Shown: piece after piece, positions 23,781 to 36,449 of the stretch | How the letters are laid out: the number at the start of each line of letters is the position of its first letter | How positions within the stretch are numbered: the stretch's first letter is position 1 | Source: Stenogyne calaminthoides | Lineage: Eukaryota > Streptophyta > Magnoliopsida > Lamiales > Lamiaceae | NCBI GenBank assembly: GCA_037126765.1 | Contig: JBBCBC010000037.1 | Coordinates: 6,887,263-6,951,262 of the forward strand | Length of the DNA: 64,000 nucleotides | Reading direction: 5' to 3' | Program-made: the position numbers and the translations under genes | The notes under the pieces: model-generated | What the model was told of the DNA's origin: nothing | The model's database searches: none | Seen by the model: only the letters and a program-made list of their open reading frames with translations

Positions 23781-23972
23781 CTCGCTCAGTCCCAATATTA
23801 TTTGAACATTTGTCTTATTTGGACGTCTTAATGTTATTTAAACATTTCTAAAATAGAAACAAACATAATATTAATATACTTCAACACTTTATTTTATTCA
23901 ACTCAAAATCAATAAAATTTACTTTACTTTTTTTAATTTATTTTTTAAATTTAAGTTCTCGTGACCGAGGAG
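23781..23972. mobile_element. Stowaway-like MITE (first of a pair)
   Basis: The left end begins CTCGCTCAGTCCC and the right end is the inverse of CTCCTCGGTCACGAG. Both sides are flanked by TA. About 192 bp, AT-rich, no coding capacity. The inverted repeats are imperfect, so it is older or a different subfamily. Confidence 0.6.
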
Positions 23973-24069
23973 TATGTATATTGTGGACTTATATAAATAT
24001 GTTTAAAATTTATAGTTTTGTTCACTCAAATGTAGTGGAACGAATATATTTCTCAACCATAATAAAGTA

Positions 24070-24287
24070 CTTCCTCCGTCCCGCTATGCTTATCACATTT
24101 TTTTTTATGGGTATCCCAAGTTTTTGTCCGCTTACATGGGTACTCAACTATTTATTATTTTAATATTATTTCCTTACTTTTCATCCCAACTACCCCATAA
24201 ACCATCAATTACTATCTATTATTTTAATGTTATTCCTTAAACCATTCAACAAAAAGAAACGTGACAAACATAGCAGGATGGAGGAAG
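24070..24287. mobile_element. Stowaway-like MITE (second of a pair)
   Basis: The ends CTTCCTCCGTCCCGCTATG and the inverse of CTTCCTCCATCCTGCTATG match over about 19 bp, with TA on both sides. About 218 bp. It lies about 100 bp from the preceding MITE. Confidence 0.8.
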
Positions 24288-24289
24288 TA

Positions 24290-25965
24290 TAAATTATGTG
24301 TCATGTTTAATTTTAACAACGCAAGCTTAACGCTTAAGAATGAAAGTGACAAACACAAAGATCTCGAATCTAGGTGCGTCTGTTTGACTCTTTTTCAATA
24401 AACTGGCATCAAAATGAACTTTTATATATACAATGTAAACACAATCAACATAATGGTTTTTGCTTTTATGCTTAAAGGACGAATATCCAATTCCAGTTGT
24501 CTCTGAGATCGAATATCAGATGTACAAGTATAGAAAATAAATATCCCAAAAGTAAAAGAAAATCGCAATTCAAAATCAAGTCACAAATATAATATTATCT
24601 GTTTACACTAACAAAATTGCTTGTATGTTCATATTATAATACGTTATTCATTAACACATTATCAAAAGGCATTAAAAATCATATTACAAATATATTTATT
24701 ATTGGTTTAATATTTTTTTAAAACCAATTATTGTTTTAATTTTTACTCCGTTTAAAATATTCTCAAAAATCAAATAACGTGGATTGGAGGTAGTTGTAAT
24801 TGTAAACTAGCTAGCGTAGTTCATTATAGTGAATAGCGACTGATGTCTCAATTTTGAGCCTTCTAACTATAGTTTATTAAAGAAAGGTTGGATTCTAAAT
24901 ATAAATTACAAATTGTGGGGGCAAGTTAAATATTTAAGTTAAATTACATATATATCATTTAATATTATATACATATATATGGTGTTTATATTAAATTTTT
25001 TGAAACAGTAATATGGTGTGAAGTTAAATGGTCGCCTCCCCTCTATTCATTGTATTGAGGGAGGCTTCATAGAGATGGGTTTAAAATTTTAAATTAGAAA
25101 GTGAATTAACACTTGAGGGAAACAATGTGCTTGAAGAGAATGGTACATTGATTAATATGTTCATGTCTAAAATTTGGGAATGAAAGTTATTGATCTATTC
25201 CTTAACTTAAATTTTAGGGGAAATTAATGTTAGTCATTTCCCCCCTTAAAATCCATACATGCATTTTTTATAATTTGGGGTATTAGTTTATAATGATAAT
25301 TATATTTATTTTCAAATAAAGAATTATATATGATTCCTCAATATGATCATTTTCTTAGCCATTCAAATTCCAACAAACGAAACAGGCCTTTAAAAGTTAG
25401 GCAAGGGCCAGGATTCTTGAGTCAGTTGCACTGCACATGCCAAGATGTATGCGTGACATTATTTCTCTTTGGATCCTTTCAGAAAGGATCCTTCAATTTT
25501 TACATGTTAGATTAAACATTATACTGCAATTTTATACTTGCATATTATTTGAAAATATTTATTTTACATGATAACCAAATTAACATATGCATGCATTGTA
25601 TTATTGAATTGACTTTAACGAAAATATCGCGTCATAAGTCAGGACCGATCCGGTTATATTATATATAAACTTAAGTTTTAATTAAATTTTGCATGCATGA
25701 TAAAAGTCATACGGATTTAAATTATTTTGAAATTTCGCAATTTGATAGGCATACTATTTAAATTTTAAGGAAATGTCCGGATAAAATTTTATAACCTTAT
25801 CGAATTAAAACATAAAACTATACAAATCCAGATGCATTTGAAGTAAAAATAAAAACACATCAGATAAGATCAGATGATCCTCCAATCAAAAGGCTAATCA
25901 AACTCTAAAATTAATTAATAGCCAAAACTTGGTTCTTCTCTCTCTCTCCGATTAAATCCGTTAAA
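24290..25965. other. AT-rich spacer
   Basis: No gene or repeat family recognised. The sequence is low in GC with short homopolymer runs. Confidence 0.4.
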
Positions 25966-25969
25966 TTGT

Positions 25970-26560
25970 CATGAGGAGAACGAGAGGTGAGAGAAAGATA
26001 GAAGACAAAGAGGAGCCAATCGTAGCCTTCACTTGACCCCTCTTCGAATTGGACGGCTGTACTTCATCCGAAATCCCACCGTTGAAATTCATCATATCTC
26101 TTTCCATCTCTTTTATAACTATAATTAAATCGATCTTTTTTCTTCTTAAAATCTAATATATTTCTTGCTATTGTGTTGAGATGTGGAGATTTTGCAGCAA
26201 CTCACCTCACAATATATACAAATCAAGATTCCCAAAATGCCCCTCACTTTTAGACCATATTTACCACTGAAAAGTTCAAAAAGTGGGGGCACAAATATCA
26301 GCAGCGGCAAAAAGATGCCAACTTGCGTTATTTAATTAAAACACCTATCTTGACTTACATAGAGACCACGTGACATAATTCATAATGGACATTGTTGGCA
26401 GCCGCAGGTGCCATGCCTTTATGTCTACATCGTATTAATTAATTATTGAAAGCAGGGAGTACAATTTATTTAATAAAATATTAATATATGTAAGTACATT
26501 GAATTGTTGCCATAATTTCACAAGATTCCATGCATTGGGAATGACTTTGTTCCTCATTAT
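25970..26560. repeat. Copy B of a diverged direct duplication
   Basis: Second copy of the segment at 21120-21800, in the same orientation and about 4.8 kb away. Conserved blocks sit in the same order with different indels between them. The most conserved end block (about 26520-26547) contains a near-palindrome, ATTCCATGCATTGGGAAT. Confidence 0.65.
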
Positions 26561-26700
26561 TGTCAACGCAAACAACGTTCGGATCACGCTCCAATATTTG
26601 TCCATAATTATTTTCAAAAACTATTTGTCCCCAATTATGAAACACCAAATATTTTTCTAATTTATGACCGTACGGTTGTACCAGTCTGTCATTTATAATA

Positions 26701-26955
26701 CTCTCTCCTTTTTAATAGATGTTGGGGGGTTTTCAAAGAAAAAATAAAGATATATATTTTTTTTTAAATTAATTTTATTTAAATATTCTTAACAATAAAT
26801 ATTATTGGTTGAAAAATTAAACACACAACATATTTATAAAAAATTTAAAATTACAAGTGTAAATATGAGATAAAGATGGATAAAATACCAGAACGATATC
26901 TATTTCACAAATAATTTAAAAGGATAAAACGATATTTAAATAAAAAAGAAGGGAG
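26701..26955. mobile_element. Probable Stowaway-like MITE
   Basis: The ends CTCTCTCCTTTTTAATAGAT and the inverse of CTCCCTTCTTTTTTAT are flanked by TA. The inverted repeat is short and partly low-complexity, so the call is weaker than for the other elements. Confidence 0.5.
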
Positions 26956-26959
26956 TATT

Positions 26960-29900
26960 ATATTGAACACTACTCAAATATAACTATGAATAATTATTTG
27001 AAATAATAGAGTAAGCTTATAATAATGAAATTATATATATACATATTTAATTAGCTGAGAATTTCACTAAATAAATAGAGTTGTTACTCTCTTTATTTTA
27101 AGTGCTTGGTTTACTCTGTAGGGAATAATTGAAAAATAAATAGAACTATTTCATTAAATAACTTATTTCAAGCTGATTGAAGAAGTACAAAAATCCAAAT
27201 CCAAAGATATTCTTTACAATAAGAATTACGATAAAGCTGTATATAAAAAAATCAAATAACTCAATTTCGAATTAATACGAAACATTAACCTTAATTATAA
27301 GCTAATTTTAATTATGTTTTTGAAGTTGGACAACATTTGTCTAAACTTGTTAACCTTTTCATTTGTATCGCATTCACGCCTAAATGATCCGGCAAATAAC
27401 AGATCTCATATATCAATAAAAGGAAATAAACAAAATGTTGTCTGTCTGGTCTGAATTAAACAATTAGTAGGTGTATCAAAAAGAAGTTTTCGTTTTTATT
27501 CCAGAAACTGAAATTGAATTGAAAAGAAAGATGACCGCAGACTCGAGAATTTTGACACATGAAGACCTAATCTTGACCACTGATGATATGTTCACACCTC
27601 TTTCAATTTTGTACATACAATAGAATAGTACCTTTCAACCAATTTGGCAAATTAAATTTCAATTGATTATTTCTCCTCAATTGGTGGGAGACGAAGTGTT
27701 CGATTGATTTGGGAACAAATTAGAGTATGAGAATTATAAGGTGGATTGATGAATTTGTGAAGTGTTTGATTGCTTGGTGTGCTAATAACTAATTTTGAAT
27801 AGTACCTTTTAAATAGAGCTTTTACACCACAAAACAGAGCTTTTAAATAAAGTAGTAGTAGTATAGTACCTTTCACACTACAAAAGGGGTTTAATTTGGA
27901 TCTTGGTGGGCTCCACGATCTATTGTCCCTTTTCTTTTCTTTTTTAGCCAGCTTTATTGCTTTAATAATGAACCATTAAAGTATGAGACAGATTTGTATG
28001 AGATAGTCTCATGGCGAAATGAGACATAAATTAGGTGTTGAAACTTTAACACTTTAAAAGGGATATGAGTAATTAATTTGGGTTAAATTGTATTCAGTTT
28101 CATATGTGAGATCATCTCATATGAGTTTTTGTCTTTAAATAAAAAACATGCCTCGAAGTTCAAAAGTTCTTTAAAAAAAAAAAAATCTATTAAGAAATCC
28201 TTTTCTTGCAAGGCTAGTCAGTCGGTGCAAACTGGATGAGTAAATACTTGACGACTTACATAGCTATATTAAATAATTAGTAAAAAAAGGTGCAAACTGG
28301 ATGAGTGAATACTTCCCTCAAGTATCACTGTATTGCTCATTTTTAAATAGAAAATCAACAGACAGTCTGATCCTAACAATTCTTTCCACCTTCAATATAA
28401 ACTTGACTAGTGCCCTAAGAAATAAAGATTACCACTTGACTTGATGCAATCATGACTACAATACGAATACAATTTCACAATTCAACATGATGCAAAAAAT
28501 AAAATGTTTTATTTCAAGCCAACCAGGGTTGTACTGTAATTAAAATCATGATGTAACATTTTTTTCTTATTTTTTTTCTCCGAAAGCAAATTATGATGTA
28601 ACATAAATAAACCAATTGATTTGTTAGTCGAAGAAAGACTCATTGAAGTGGGCTGTTTCATTGGGGGAGTGACGAAATTGTTTTCTTCTAAAATGGGCTA
28701 TCACTTCACCCACTTGGGCTCAGTTGGGCTTATCAGAATAAGCCCAATTTGTACCTATTCGGTGCATAAGGCCTATATATGACTCCAGTGACCTCAAGCC
28801 CGCATTTCATGTCATACAAAAATATTTACAATATATTTTGGGTCCTACCACAGTCTCAGAAAATATTACTCCCATCTTCGTTTCTAGAATTAATGATCAT
28901 TGATATATAAATCAAAATTTATACTAATGCTATAGTCTATAATATATAGAAGAAAATAGGAGAACCGTAGGATTAATTTCATTCTCCAAGCCTCTCATTC
29001 TTTGCTCACACAACGCGGTTACGTTAGATATTCATCCATCCATTTTAATTTAATTGTCATTTTTATTTACATACAAATTAATAAAATTATTTATTACTAA
29101 TAATTATTTGTATAAAAGGGCTAATAATTATTTATCACATGTTATTTGTATAAAATTATTTATTACTAATAATTATTTATCACATGTTACTGCTGAATTA
29201 TTTATGAACATATACCCACCGCAAATTATTAATAAAAAAGGCAAACTTGAATTTTTTTTACAAATTTAATCTCTTGAAAAACAAAATTGACAGAATTTTG
29301 GTACAAGATTTTTCTTTATAAAGGAATAAAATGACATTTATGGTCACATTTAGAAATAATGGCCACAAAATAATTATAAATATTATTGCCCCTGCAACTT
29401 GTCATAGTTTATGCTATATAGAGGGTCCAAGGCACTCTTACAACTATTAAATTAAATGATCGTAAAAACAGATCCAATGGTTGTAAAAATTCAAAATAAA
29501 TCCAAAGTCTTAAGATTGGACTGGACCCCTTGAATCCAAATCGGAATTAATTTGGAGTACCCTATTAGATTAATTTTTTGTCCAATTTTTTCCATGGTTC
29601 AAACTAACAATCATGAATGTGGTAGTCTTGAATTGATAGAAGGCATAAGTACTAGTGCTTAATTTATTCAAATAAGAGCGTTGGGAATCAGTGTACTTCT
29701 GGTAGAAATATAAATGCATTTGTAAGTAGCTCATTATTCTTTGAATAATGTATGTGTGAATGTATTTACGGCTGTAAGCCATATTGAAGTACATGTTCAT
29801 AATATAAATAAATGACACTTGAAATATTTTTAAAATAAAAAAATAACGGACCATCATAATTTTGAATATCTGTCGGAATCTTCATTTTGGGAAACAAAAG

Positions 29901-30260
29901 GTTAGAATAATAATATAAATTAATTAATTATAAACCTTATCACAAGTTTTGATTATTTTAGATGAGATGATTATCACAATATAATAATTAAAGTAAAATG
30001 AAGTATGGATAGGGATTATGTGCATTAGATTTACACAAGTATCACAGAAAACTTGATAATAGAGTGAAAAGGAAATACGTAAAGTGCATAAAATACCTGA
30101 AATAGGCAAATATGCATGACCTTTACATATATGGATAAGGGCTTAATAATAATGAAACAATCTCTACTTCATCCACATCTCACAAAAGGCCGCAATCACA
30201 AATCACAATATTCTATCACCACCCCGACTTTCCATTTTTCGCACTAACATCACCCAAATA
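26960..30260. other. AT-rich spacer 5' of the glycine-rich protein gene
   Basis: No gene recognised. Around 29080-29190 there is a short local direct duplication: a block with ATTATTTATTACTAATAATT and TTTATCACATGTTA occurs twice within 110 bp. The rest is unique-looking. Confidence 0.45.
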
Positions 30261-30280
30261 TTACATATATATATGAAGAA
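30260..30280 (+). promoter_or_regulatory. Putative TATA box of the glycine-rich protein gene
   Basis: An ATATATATAT stretch at about 30265-30275 lies about 235 bp upstream of the start codon at 30507. The distance requires a leader of about 200 bp. The assignment rests on position only. Confidence 0.35.
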
Positions 30281-30506
30281 AGAAAAAGAAAAAGAGTGTT
30301 CAATCATCATCCATTTAGTTTGAGTTGCAAAAAGACTTTTGTGTTTTTGTGGGTGCAATAACTGCAGCCAACCTACTGAACCCTATTTGACAAAATGTTC
30401 AACCGCAATCCACTTAAACTCTCCCTCAATTAATGCTTTTTCACACCTCTTCTATACTTATATACACTTGACACATATCTCTAAATTTTCTTACATAACA
30501 ATCACC

Positions 30507-30866
30507 ATGAAATCCACTTTTCTCGTTTTGCTCTTATCTCTCTACCTCTTTTCCGTCATAGCCAGCCGGCCCCAACCCGACCAGGGTGGGCTTGGCGGCT
30601 TCATGGGCCCAGGGGGCGGCTTCAACATACCGGGCCTGGGCCCGGTGATCGGCGGGGGGTATGGATCCGGGTTCGGGCGGTCTAACAGTGGGACTATAAG
30701 GCCAACGGTTTTGTGCAAAAACAAGGGCCCGTGTTTGGGGAAAAAGCTCAGGTGTCCGGCCAAGTGTTTCAAGTCTTACTCTGGCTCCGGCAAGGGGTAT
30801 GGTTACGGCGGCGTAGGCGGTGGCTGCACCATGGATTGCAAGAAGAAATGTATCGCTTATTGCTGA
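30507..30866 (+). CDS. Secreted glycine-rich, cysteine-rich small protein
   Basis: Single-exon gene of 119 codons. The start at 30507 is chosen because it opens a clear signal peptide (MKSTFLVLLLSLYLFSVIAS, cleavage likely just after). An upstream in-frame ATG at 30339 would bury the signal. The middle is Gly/Pro-rich (GGLGGFMGPGGGF, GYGSGFG). The C-terminal part starts at RPTVLC and holds eight cysteines in an ordered pattern ending with CTMDCKKKCIAYC, with a Gly/Tyr spacer (GSGKGYGYGG) between the fourth and fifth. This matches a plant family of glycine-rich proteins of unknown function represented by Arabidopsis At4g21620, as I recall it. Likely apoplastic or cell-wall located. The frame is intact. 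GC content is clearly higher than in the surroundings because of Gly/Pro codons. Function is unknown. Confidence 0.85.
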   Translation: MKSTFLVLLLSLYLFSVIASRPQPDQGGLGGFMGPGGGFNIPGLGPVIGGGYGSGFGRSNSGTIRPTVLCKNKGPCLGKKLRCPAKCFKSYSGSGKGYGYGGVGGGCTMDCKKKCIAYC

Positions 30867-30999
30867 AGATATACATCAGCTAATTTATAAAATATTATGG
30901 AATGGGAGTATCTATTTTATATATACTTGGTAATGGGTTTTCTTTATACTACTGCGGTGCTCTTTTTCTCTCTCTATATATATATACATAATGAGTGTT

Positions 31000-31650
31000 G
31001 AAAATTTGGGATGCGATTCCACTGTAAAATTAATGTTGCTTAAATATTAGTGTTGGTTGTGTGCAACTAACTTATGCAGCAGTATACAGACAGGCAGGCT
31101 TCATGAATCATAGTTTTCTCTATGGTTTTAAGTCTTATAATAATCGTGTCTATTTCAGTTCTTTCTTTTTTTCTTGAAAGTGAAACCTTTTTTTTAAAAT
31201 AAAAACGAAATAAAACTATCTGAGGGAGGCTAGAAATAAAAATTGTTTGACTGAACCGAATTAGGGTCAAGTAGTAGAAAATCTTGCTACTTTTTTTCTT
31301 TTAGAAATTTGAACCTCTCTCAAAGAATGTATAGTTGAATTTAACGATCAATCAGAGGTGTATTAAATATGGAAACGCAAAATAAAACTATCTCGAGGGA
31401 GGCTCATAAGGAAATACAAATAAATGGATTTACAGAAAACAGAAAAATGTACACATGGCACCAAATTCTAGTAGCAGGCCTGGCCTCTTTCTAGCCAGTT
31501 ATAAGTTGTCTATGAAAAATCTTGAAAGCAGTTATTAAAAAAAAATGAACACTCCATAAGCTTTACGTGTATAACCAACCAACCAAATCCGTCCATCTGC
31601 AATTTCCCAGATAAATGGCAAATAGCATCCATCAAATATCCACGCGATAT
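31000..31650. other. Convergent intergenic spacer
   Basis: Lies between the 3' ends of the glycine-rich gene (plus) and SCAMP (minus), so it should hold both terminators. A short direct repeat (AAATAAAACTATCT.GAGGGAGGCT) occurs at about 31208 and 31380. No gene recognised. Confidence 0.45.
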
Positions 31651-31652
31651 TA

Positions 31653-34600
31653 TTAATATGCTGCTCTCAGGGATCCCCGAGCAGCTTCCCGCTTCATCTC
31701 TGCTGCTTTACCACTGCCTCGGAAATACATGTATACTTGCTGTAAAACAACCACCATTAATGAATGTCACAAACAACAACCTTTATATAGTAAATTAATA
31801 AGTAGCAGATGAAATTAGGCTCACCTGTATAACCCAAACACTGAGAATGGACTCGACGAGAACAGCCCAAAACCGATGAAGTAAAAAACCTGCATAGCCA
31901 CTCCAACGCAATGTTATTACAATATCAAGCACCATAGTTCTTCAATTTTACAATGAAATCACAACTTGTATGATATTCTAGAGTTGCATCTTAAGTAACA
32001 AATCATATCCTGCCAATTATAATGGTTTCACAGGGATTATTAAACTTACCCCCACCAGGATATGCTTGCTTATCAGATCTACAGCTGGCAAGATCCCTCT
32101 GCACAAACACCGTCACAATCAGAACAAAAGCAGGAGTTGATTAAAGAGAAGAGAAACAGATCAGAAAAACGTAATCATGCATAGTTTTTTGAGGACTAGA
32201 AAAACACAATGATTGATAAGATATCATGTAGGATTATACAAGCTTAAATGATCGATATGAACTCCAATAGACTTATTTGAATATCAATTGTAAAAAAGGA
32301 AGCATGAATATAACTCTGCTGGAAAAATAATCAGAAGGGAGACTTACGCCAGGGATTTTCCTTTGAAAACAACGGGAGGAGCAACAGCAGCAAAAATACA
32401 GAAACCTATGTGAAGCTGTCATTGCAGTTGATATCAAGACGTCATGCATTCAGTTGGAGACAGAAAATTCAGGAAGTCATATAGGAAGCTTACCAAGTAA
32501 AACAGGAAAAACCAGCCGAAATTCAGTGCACTTTCTTTCCTGCAACACACAAGAATGTCAAATAGAGCTGGACAAAGATAGAGCAGCAATTTGTTTATTC
32601 TCATTACCTTCTGAGCATATTCACAAATAAGAATATAAGCCACATTAATTCATCTCCACCTCATAAACATCTATGATTTTGCAATTACCATCTTTCAACC
32701 TTACATGTCTAGTTTCAGTTTGTAGCTACAATTTTTTTAATCCCTCACGTGGTCCGATGTATATTATATAAAATCCAAATGCAAAATTTTGTTTTTGCAG
32801 CAAGATACCAGCACGAACCTGAAAGCTCGATAAAGTGGACGGTACCATAACACATAGGCTCCTGGAACCCCAGATATGAAGTAGATTATGGCAAGAAACC
32901 AAATCTTTGCATCTAATAGATGGAAAAGGAACTAAATTAGAAACGTCAAAGCAAAGAACACATACTACAATAACTTAATCATAATTATTTAACACCCACC
33001 TCCCTGTTTAATCCATGCAGCAGTAACAGCTATGAGATTCCATAGAAGTGCAAAGGCAAGTCCTGATCATCAGAAAAATACGTTATCAGTGGCATAAATG
33101 GGTGCAGTGCACTTACTAAGACCCCCCAGATAGAACAAGTTCTGTAGCTCTATACCGACATATAACATTCAAATTACATATGTAACTTGCAGATCCTAAA
33201 ATTTTATTTATAACGTATAAGACATAGTTTATTAACATCTTTTACAGATGAGTACACTTGCAAAGGATTGCTGACGAAAAAATGCAAAAATTATCATTAT
33301 GCCGGTTGAAAAAGTTCAAAAAAAAGAGACAAGCACCACCCCAACACCCTCAGAAGCAAAGTGAAATGAAAAGGCTAATGGATACATTACTCCCTCCGAC
33401 CCATTTTAACTCTCTTTCTAGAGAAGACTTTTTTTACTCAAAGTAATTGTCATTTTGTACTAACGTAAGATAATTAATTGTCATATTTCAATTTTACCCT
33501 TCTACTTGTTTTTTGTGATAGAATGCATTAACTAAACAAACTAGCTCCCTGCAGGTAAACAAAAGGGTAAAATGTCACATTACACATACATTTATTTCAA
33601 TTTAATGTCTTTTTTTTAACTCGTGTGGAACATTCTTAAATGAATTAAAATGGGTTGGAGGGAGTATTATTAACTCCATTAGGATTGTTGTTTCAGTAGG
33701 TGTATTTCGAAAATGACTAGGAAAATAGAGACAAATTAAAATAGAGGCAAGAGTTGCACTCTTTCTCCTTAAAACGAAATTGCCCGTAGACAGGCGCTTT
33801 ACAGTATGGGCAATTACCTCTTAGAAAAAAAAAAGATCAGTGAAGGCAACATGTTACATTTTGATGGTTCATTCAATTACTTTTAACAATTGAAAAAACG
33901 TAACATAGCCCGCAAGTTCAATCATTCTTATTTTCTCAACAACTTTCAGATCAATAAACGTATTTAAAAAAAACACTGTAGCAATAAATAGCTGAGCTAT
34001 ACTGAGCACAAACCAAAGAATTTCCAGAATATTATACAAAATATTTACATACCTAACAACGTTGTAAATGCAACATATTGCAGCTTCTGAAGATGAATGG
34101 GTATTTCATTTGCAATATCATGATGGATAATAGGGAAAAATGGAGGCCAATTTTTTCTTCAAGAACAATACCGCTGCAAAAAGAAAAGGAAATCAATGGC
34201 AATTCCTCAGTTTTGAAGTACTCCAGGAAAAAGGATATACATAACCCTTAATAATAAAGGGTGTGAGATGAAAGTAATAAAGATCTAATGGTAGAAGGCA
34301 AGGCACCTCGTGCAGCAGCCTCTTCTTTCCGCCTTTTACTACCTGCAGATCATCAACATATTAAATCAGCAACTATGTTCAGGATTCAGAGTCTTCCAGT
34401 TGGCACTCTATACATTTTGTCCAACATAACATTGTCTTGAAATGTAGAGCTCGAGACAAAATATATTTTCAAGCTATATAACAACCAAAGTTAATGGAAG
34501 AGTCTTTGTGCGATGCATGCGACTTGTGTTAAAAGCAAACAAATGCCCTCACTCGTCATAAAACTGACAAATACTACACTCGACTTCACGCTGTTTTCAC

Positions 34601-36434
34601 ATTGTTTTCTCAAGCAAATAATGTATGCTAGGATACAGAAAAAAACCATAAATTTCTCATATCCTATGAGTGAATACTGAATAGTGTATGAGCATTTCTT
34701 TCATGAAACCTTCAGCTACGGAAACAAGTATCAAATTTCAAAACCAATTTAATGAACCTCCACACAAAAGTTGGGAAAAAAAATACAGCCATCTACAACT
34801 AAACATGCTAAAATAGAACCACCATTGGGTACCTCTTCCCTCTTTTTCAATTCAGCTTCCTTCGCATGCAGCTCTCTTTCTTTCTTTTTCAAATCCTATA
34901 TTATATTACAACCGATCAGAAACCAGCCAAAGATGAATCAAGAAAAATGAAAAATATAGAACTGCAGGTTAAACAATTCAAAAATAGTACAGAAGCACTA
35001 TCAAGAGGGATATCCACTGGAGCTGTAGGATTGTAGAAATCAGCAGGCTCTGGAGGAAGGGGTGAAAGCCTTGAATTTGTAACAGGAGGAACGCTCCCAG
35101 TAGTCTGAGCATAGAGAAAATAAATGTCACACGTAAAACTACACTATATTGCAAATTGAATAACACATTATATTAAAAGGTTATAAGAATGAATGAAGGA
35201 TTATCTTGAACTCATATGCAAACAGGAATGCTGTGTAACAGTGAGAACCTTTACTATAGAAATCTCCTAATAATAGCTATAGATGACAAATGTTTGGAGA
35301 ATCTCTTGGTTTCTTGAGTAGGGTATGCAGTAATGCAGCTCAAATTAAACCATGAAACAAGTAGCTATGAATTGCCACTTTTGATTATCAGGTCACAATG
35401 CTTATTGTAGTGGGCCTTGACCTTTCAAAATGAGAACTAGGCTCAGGGCCTTAGGCTCCCACAGTCAAGCCATTAGCTATCCAGCTAAAGTCCTAGAACT
35501 TCACATACGCCAAAAAATAAAGATTGAACCCTCTGTCTTATACAACAGTATCGTGAGGCAGCAATTAGAATCTTGCTCCATACAGTATAAAATTTATATA
35601 CCATGTACAAAATGTTTCAGGATATTAAAGCAGATTTAGTATCGTAAAAGTGATATATCTTCTTGCATGTTGCAACTCCAGGAGTTCAGATAATAAAAAA
35701 GTTTGATGATCAGAAGAGTAATGAAGATGAAATCACCGTATAAAAGGAGCCCCCTCCAAACTTTGACTGACCAGCTGCTTTTCCTCTTCCCCCTCCATCC
35801 TGTATTCAACAAAATATTGAGCCACCAAGGCCAAAACACCAAACTAAGTAAAACGCCTAGCTCGCATAATCATTCAACAAAATATTGAGTCACCAAGGCC
35901 AAAACACCAAACTAAGTAAAACGCCTTCTAAATTGCACCAACTCGTAAAATATAGCTCGCACAATCATTCAACAAAATATTGAGTCACCAAGGCAACAAC
36001 ACCAAACTAAGTAAAACGCCTTCTAAATTGCACCAACTCGTAAAATATAGCTCGCATAATCCATACAATGATACAAACTAATATGAAACAAACAACTATG
36101 TGCATCAAAAATTAAAAGATCTTCCAAGTAAAATCAATAAACTTAAACGCCTAGCAGTACCACCAAAAGATCGATATAACATACATCGATTATGAAAAGC
36201 AATCTATCTTTAAAGAAAAAAAAATTATATAGCCGACGACAGAACCAACCAAAATACCCCCAAAACCCCAATTTCAGGAACAAAATAAACTACGACTACA
36301 AATTATTCGATTCTAAAATTACACATGTTTAAAATTCAATGCTAAACATGAGAACATATAAATATGGAACTCACAGCAAAGGGGTTAACTTCGTCTTCTT
36401 CTTCAAAAGGGTTGCTGTCGTAACGGCCGGCCAT
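31653..36434 (-). CDS. SCAMP: Secretory carrier membrane protein (SCAMP), 13 exons
   Basis: SCAMPs are four-pass membrane proteins of the trans-Golgi network and plasma membrane that recycle in exo- and endocytosis. Exons (minus): 36375-36434, 35737-35799, 34991-35104, 34833-34895, 34307-34342, 34053-34173, 33000-33062, 32819-32912, 32494-32539, 32348-32415, 32050-32098, 31825-31889, 31653-31739. The N-terminus MAGRYDSNPFEEEDEVNPFA has two NPF motifs (EH-domain ligands). A heptad-like coiled coil, DLKKKERELHAKEAELKKRE, follows. Four hydrophobic segments include IWFLAIIYFISGVPGAYVLW and FGWFFLFYLLHIGFCIF. The tail is YMYFRGSGKAAEMKREAA..AAY. Frame breaks: exon 5 (a base missing near 34335) and its junction with exon 6, exon 6 (one A missing in a six-A run, 34151-34156), and exon 12 (near 31858). 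Corrected, the protein is of normal SCAMP length (about 290 residues). Confidence 0.92.
33390..33664. mobile_element. Stowaway MITE in SCAMP intron 6
   Basis: The left end CTCCCTCCGACCCATTTTAA and the right end, inverse of CTCCCTCCAACCCATTTTAA, match in all but one position. TA flanks both sides (33388-33389 and 33665-33666). Size is 275 bp. It lies between SCAMP exons 6 and 7. Confidence 0.9.
35806..36062. repeat. Tandem repeat in SCAMP intron 1
   Basis: Three copies of a block with CAACAAAATATTGAGYCACC, AAGGCCAAAACACCAAACTA and AGTAAAACGCC. The second and third copies also share an extra CTTCTAAATTGCACCAACTC extension, so units are about 68 to 90 bp. The copies are nearly identical, which indicates recent expansion. 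Confidence 0.9.
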
Positions 36435-36449
36435 ATTTTCGATAACTGT

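Noticed and set aside
21120..26560. Reading the duplicated segments as paired LTRs of one element
   Set aside because: No TG..CA ends, primer-binding site, polypurine tract or target duplication could be found at their borders.
30339..30506. Upstream in-frame extension of the glycine-rich protein
   Set aside because: It would place 56 non-conserved residues before a clear signal peptide. The start at 30507 fits the family.
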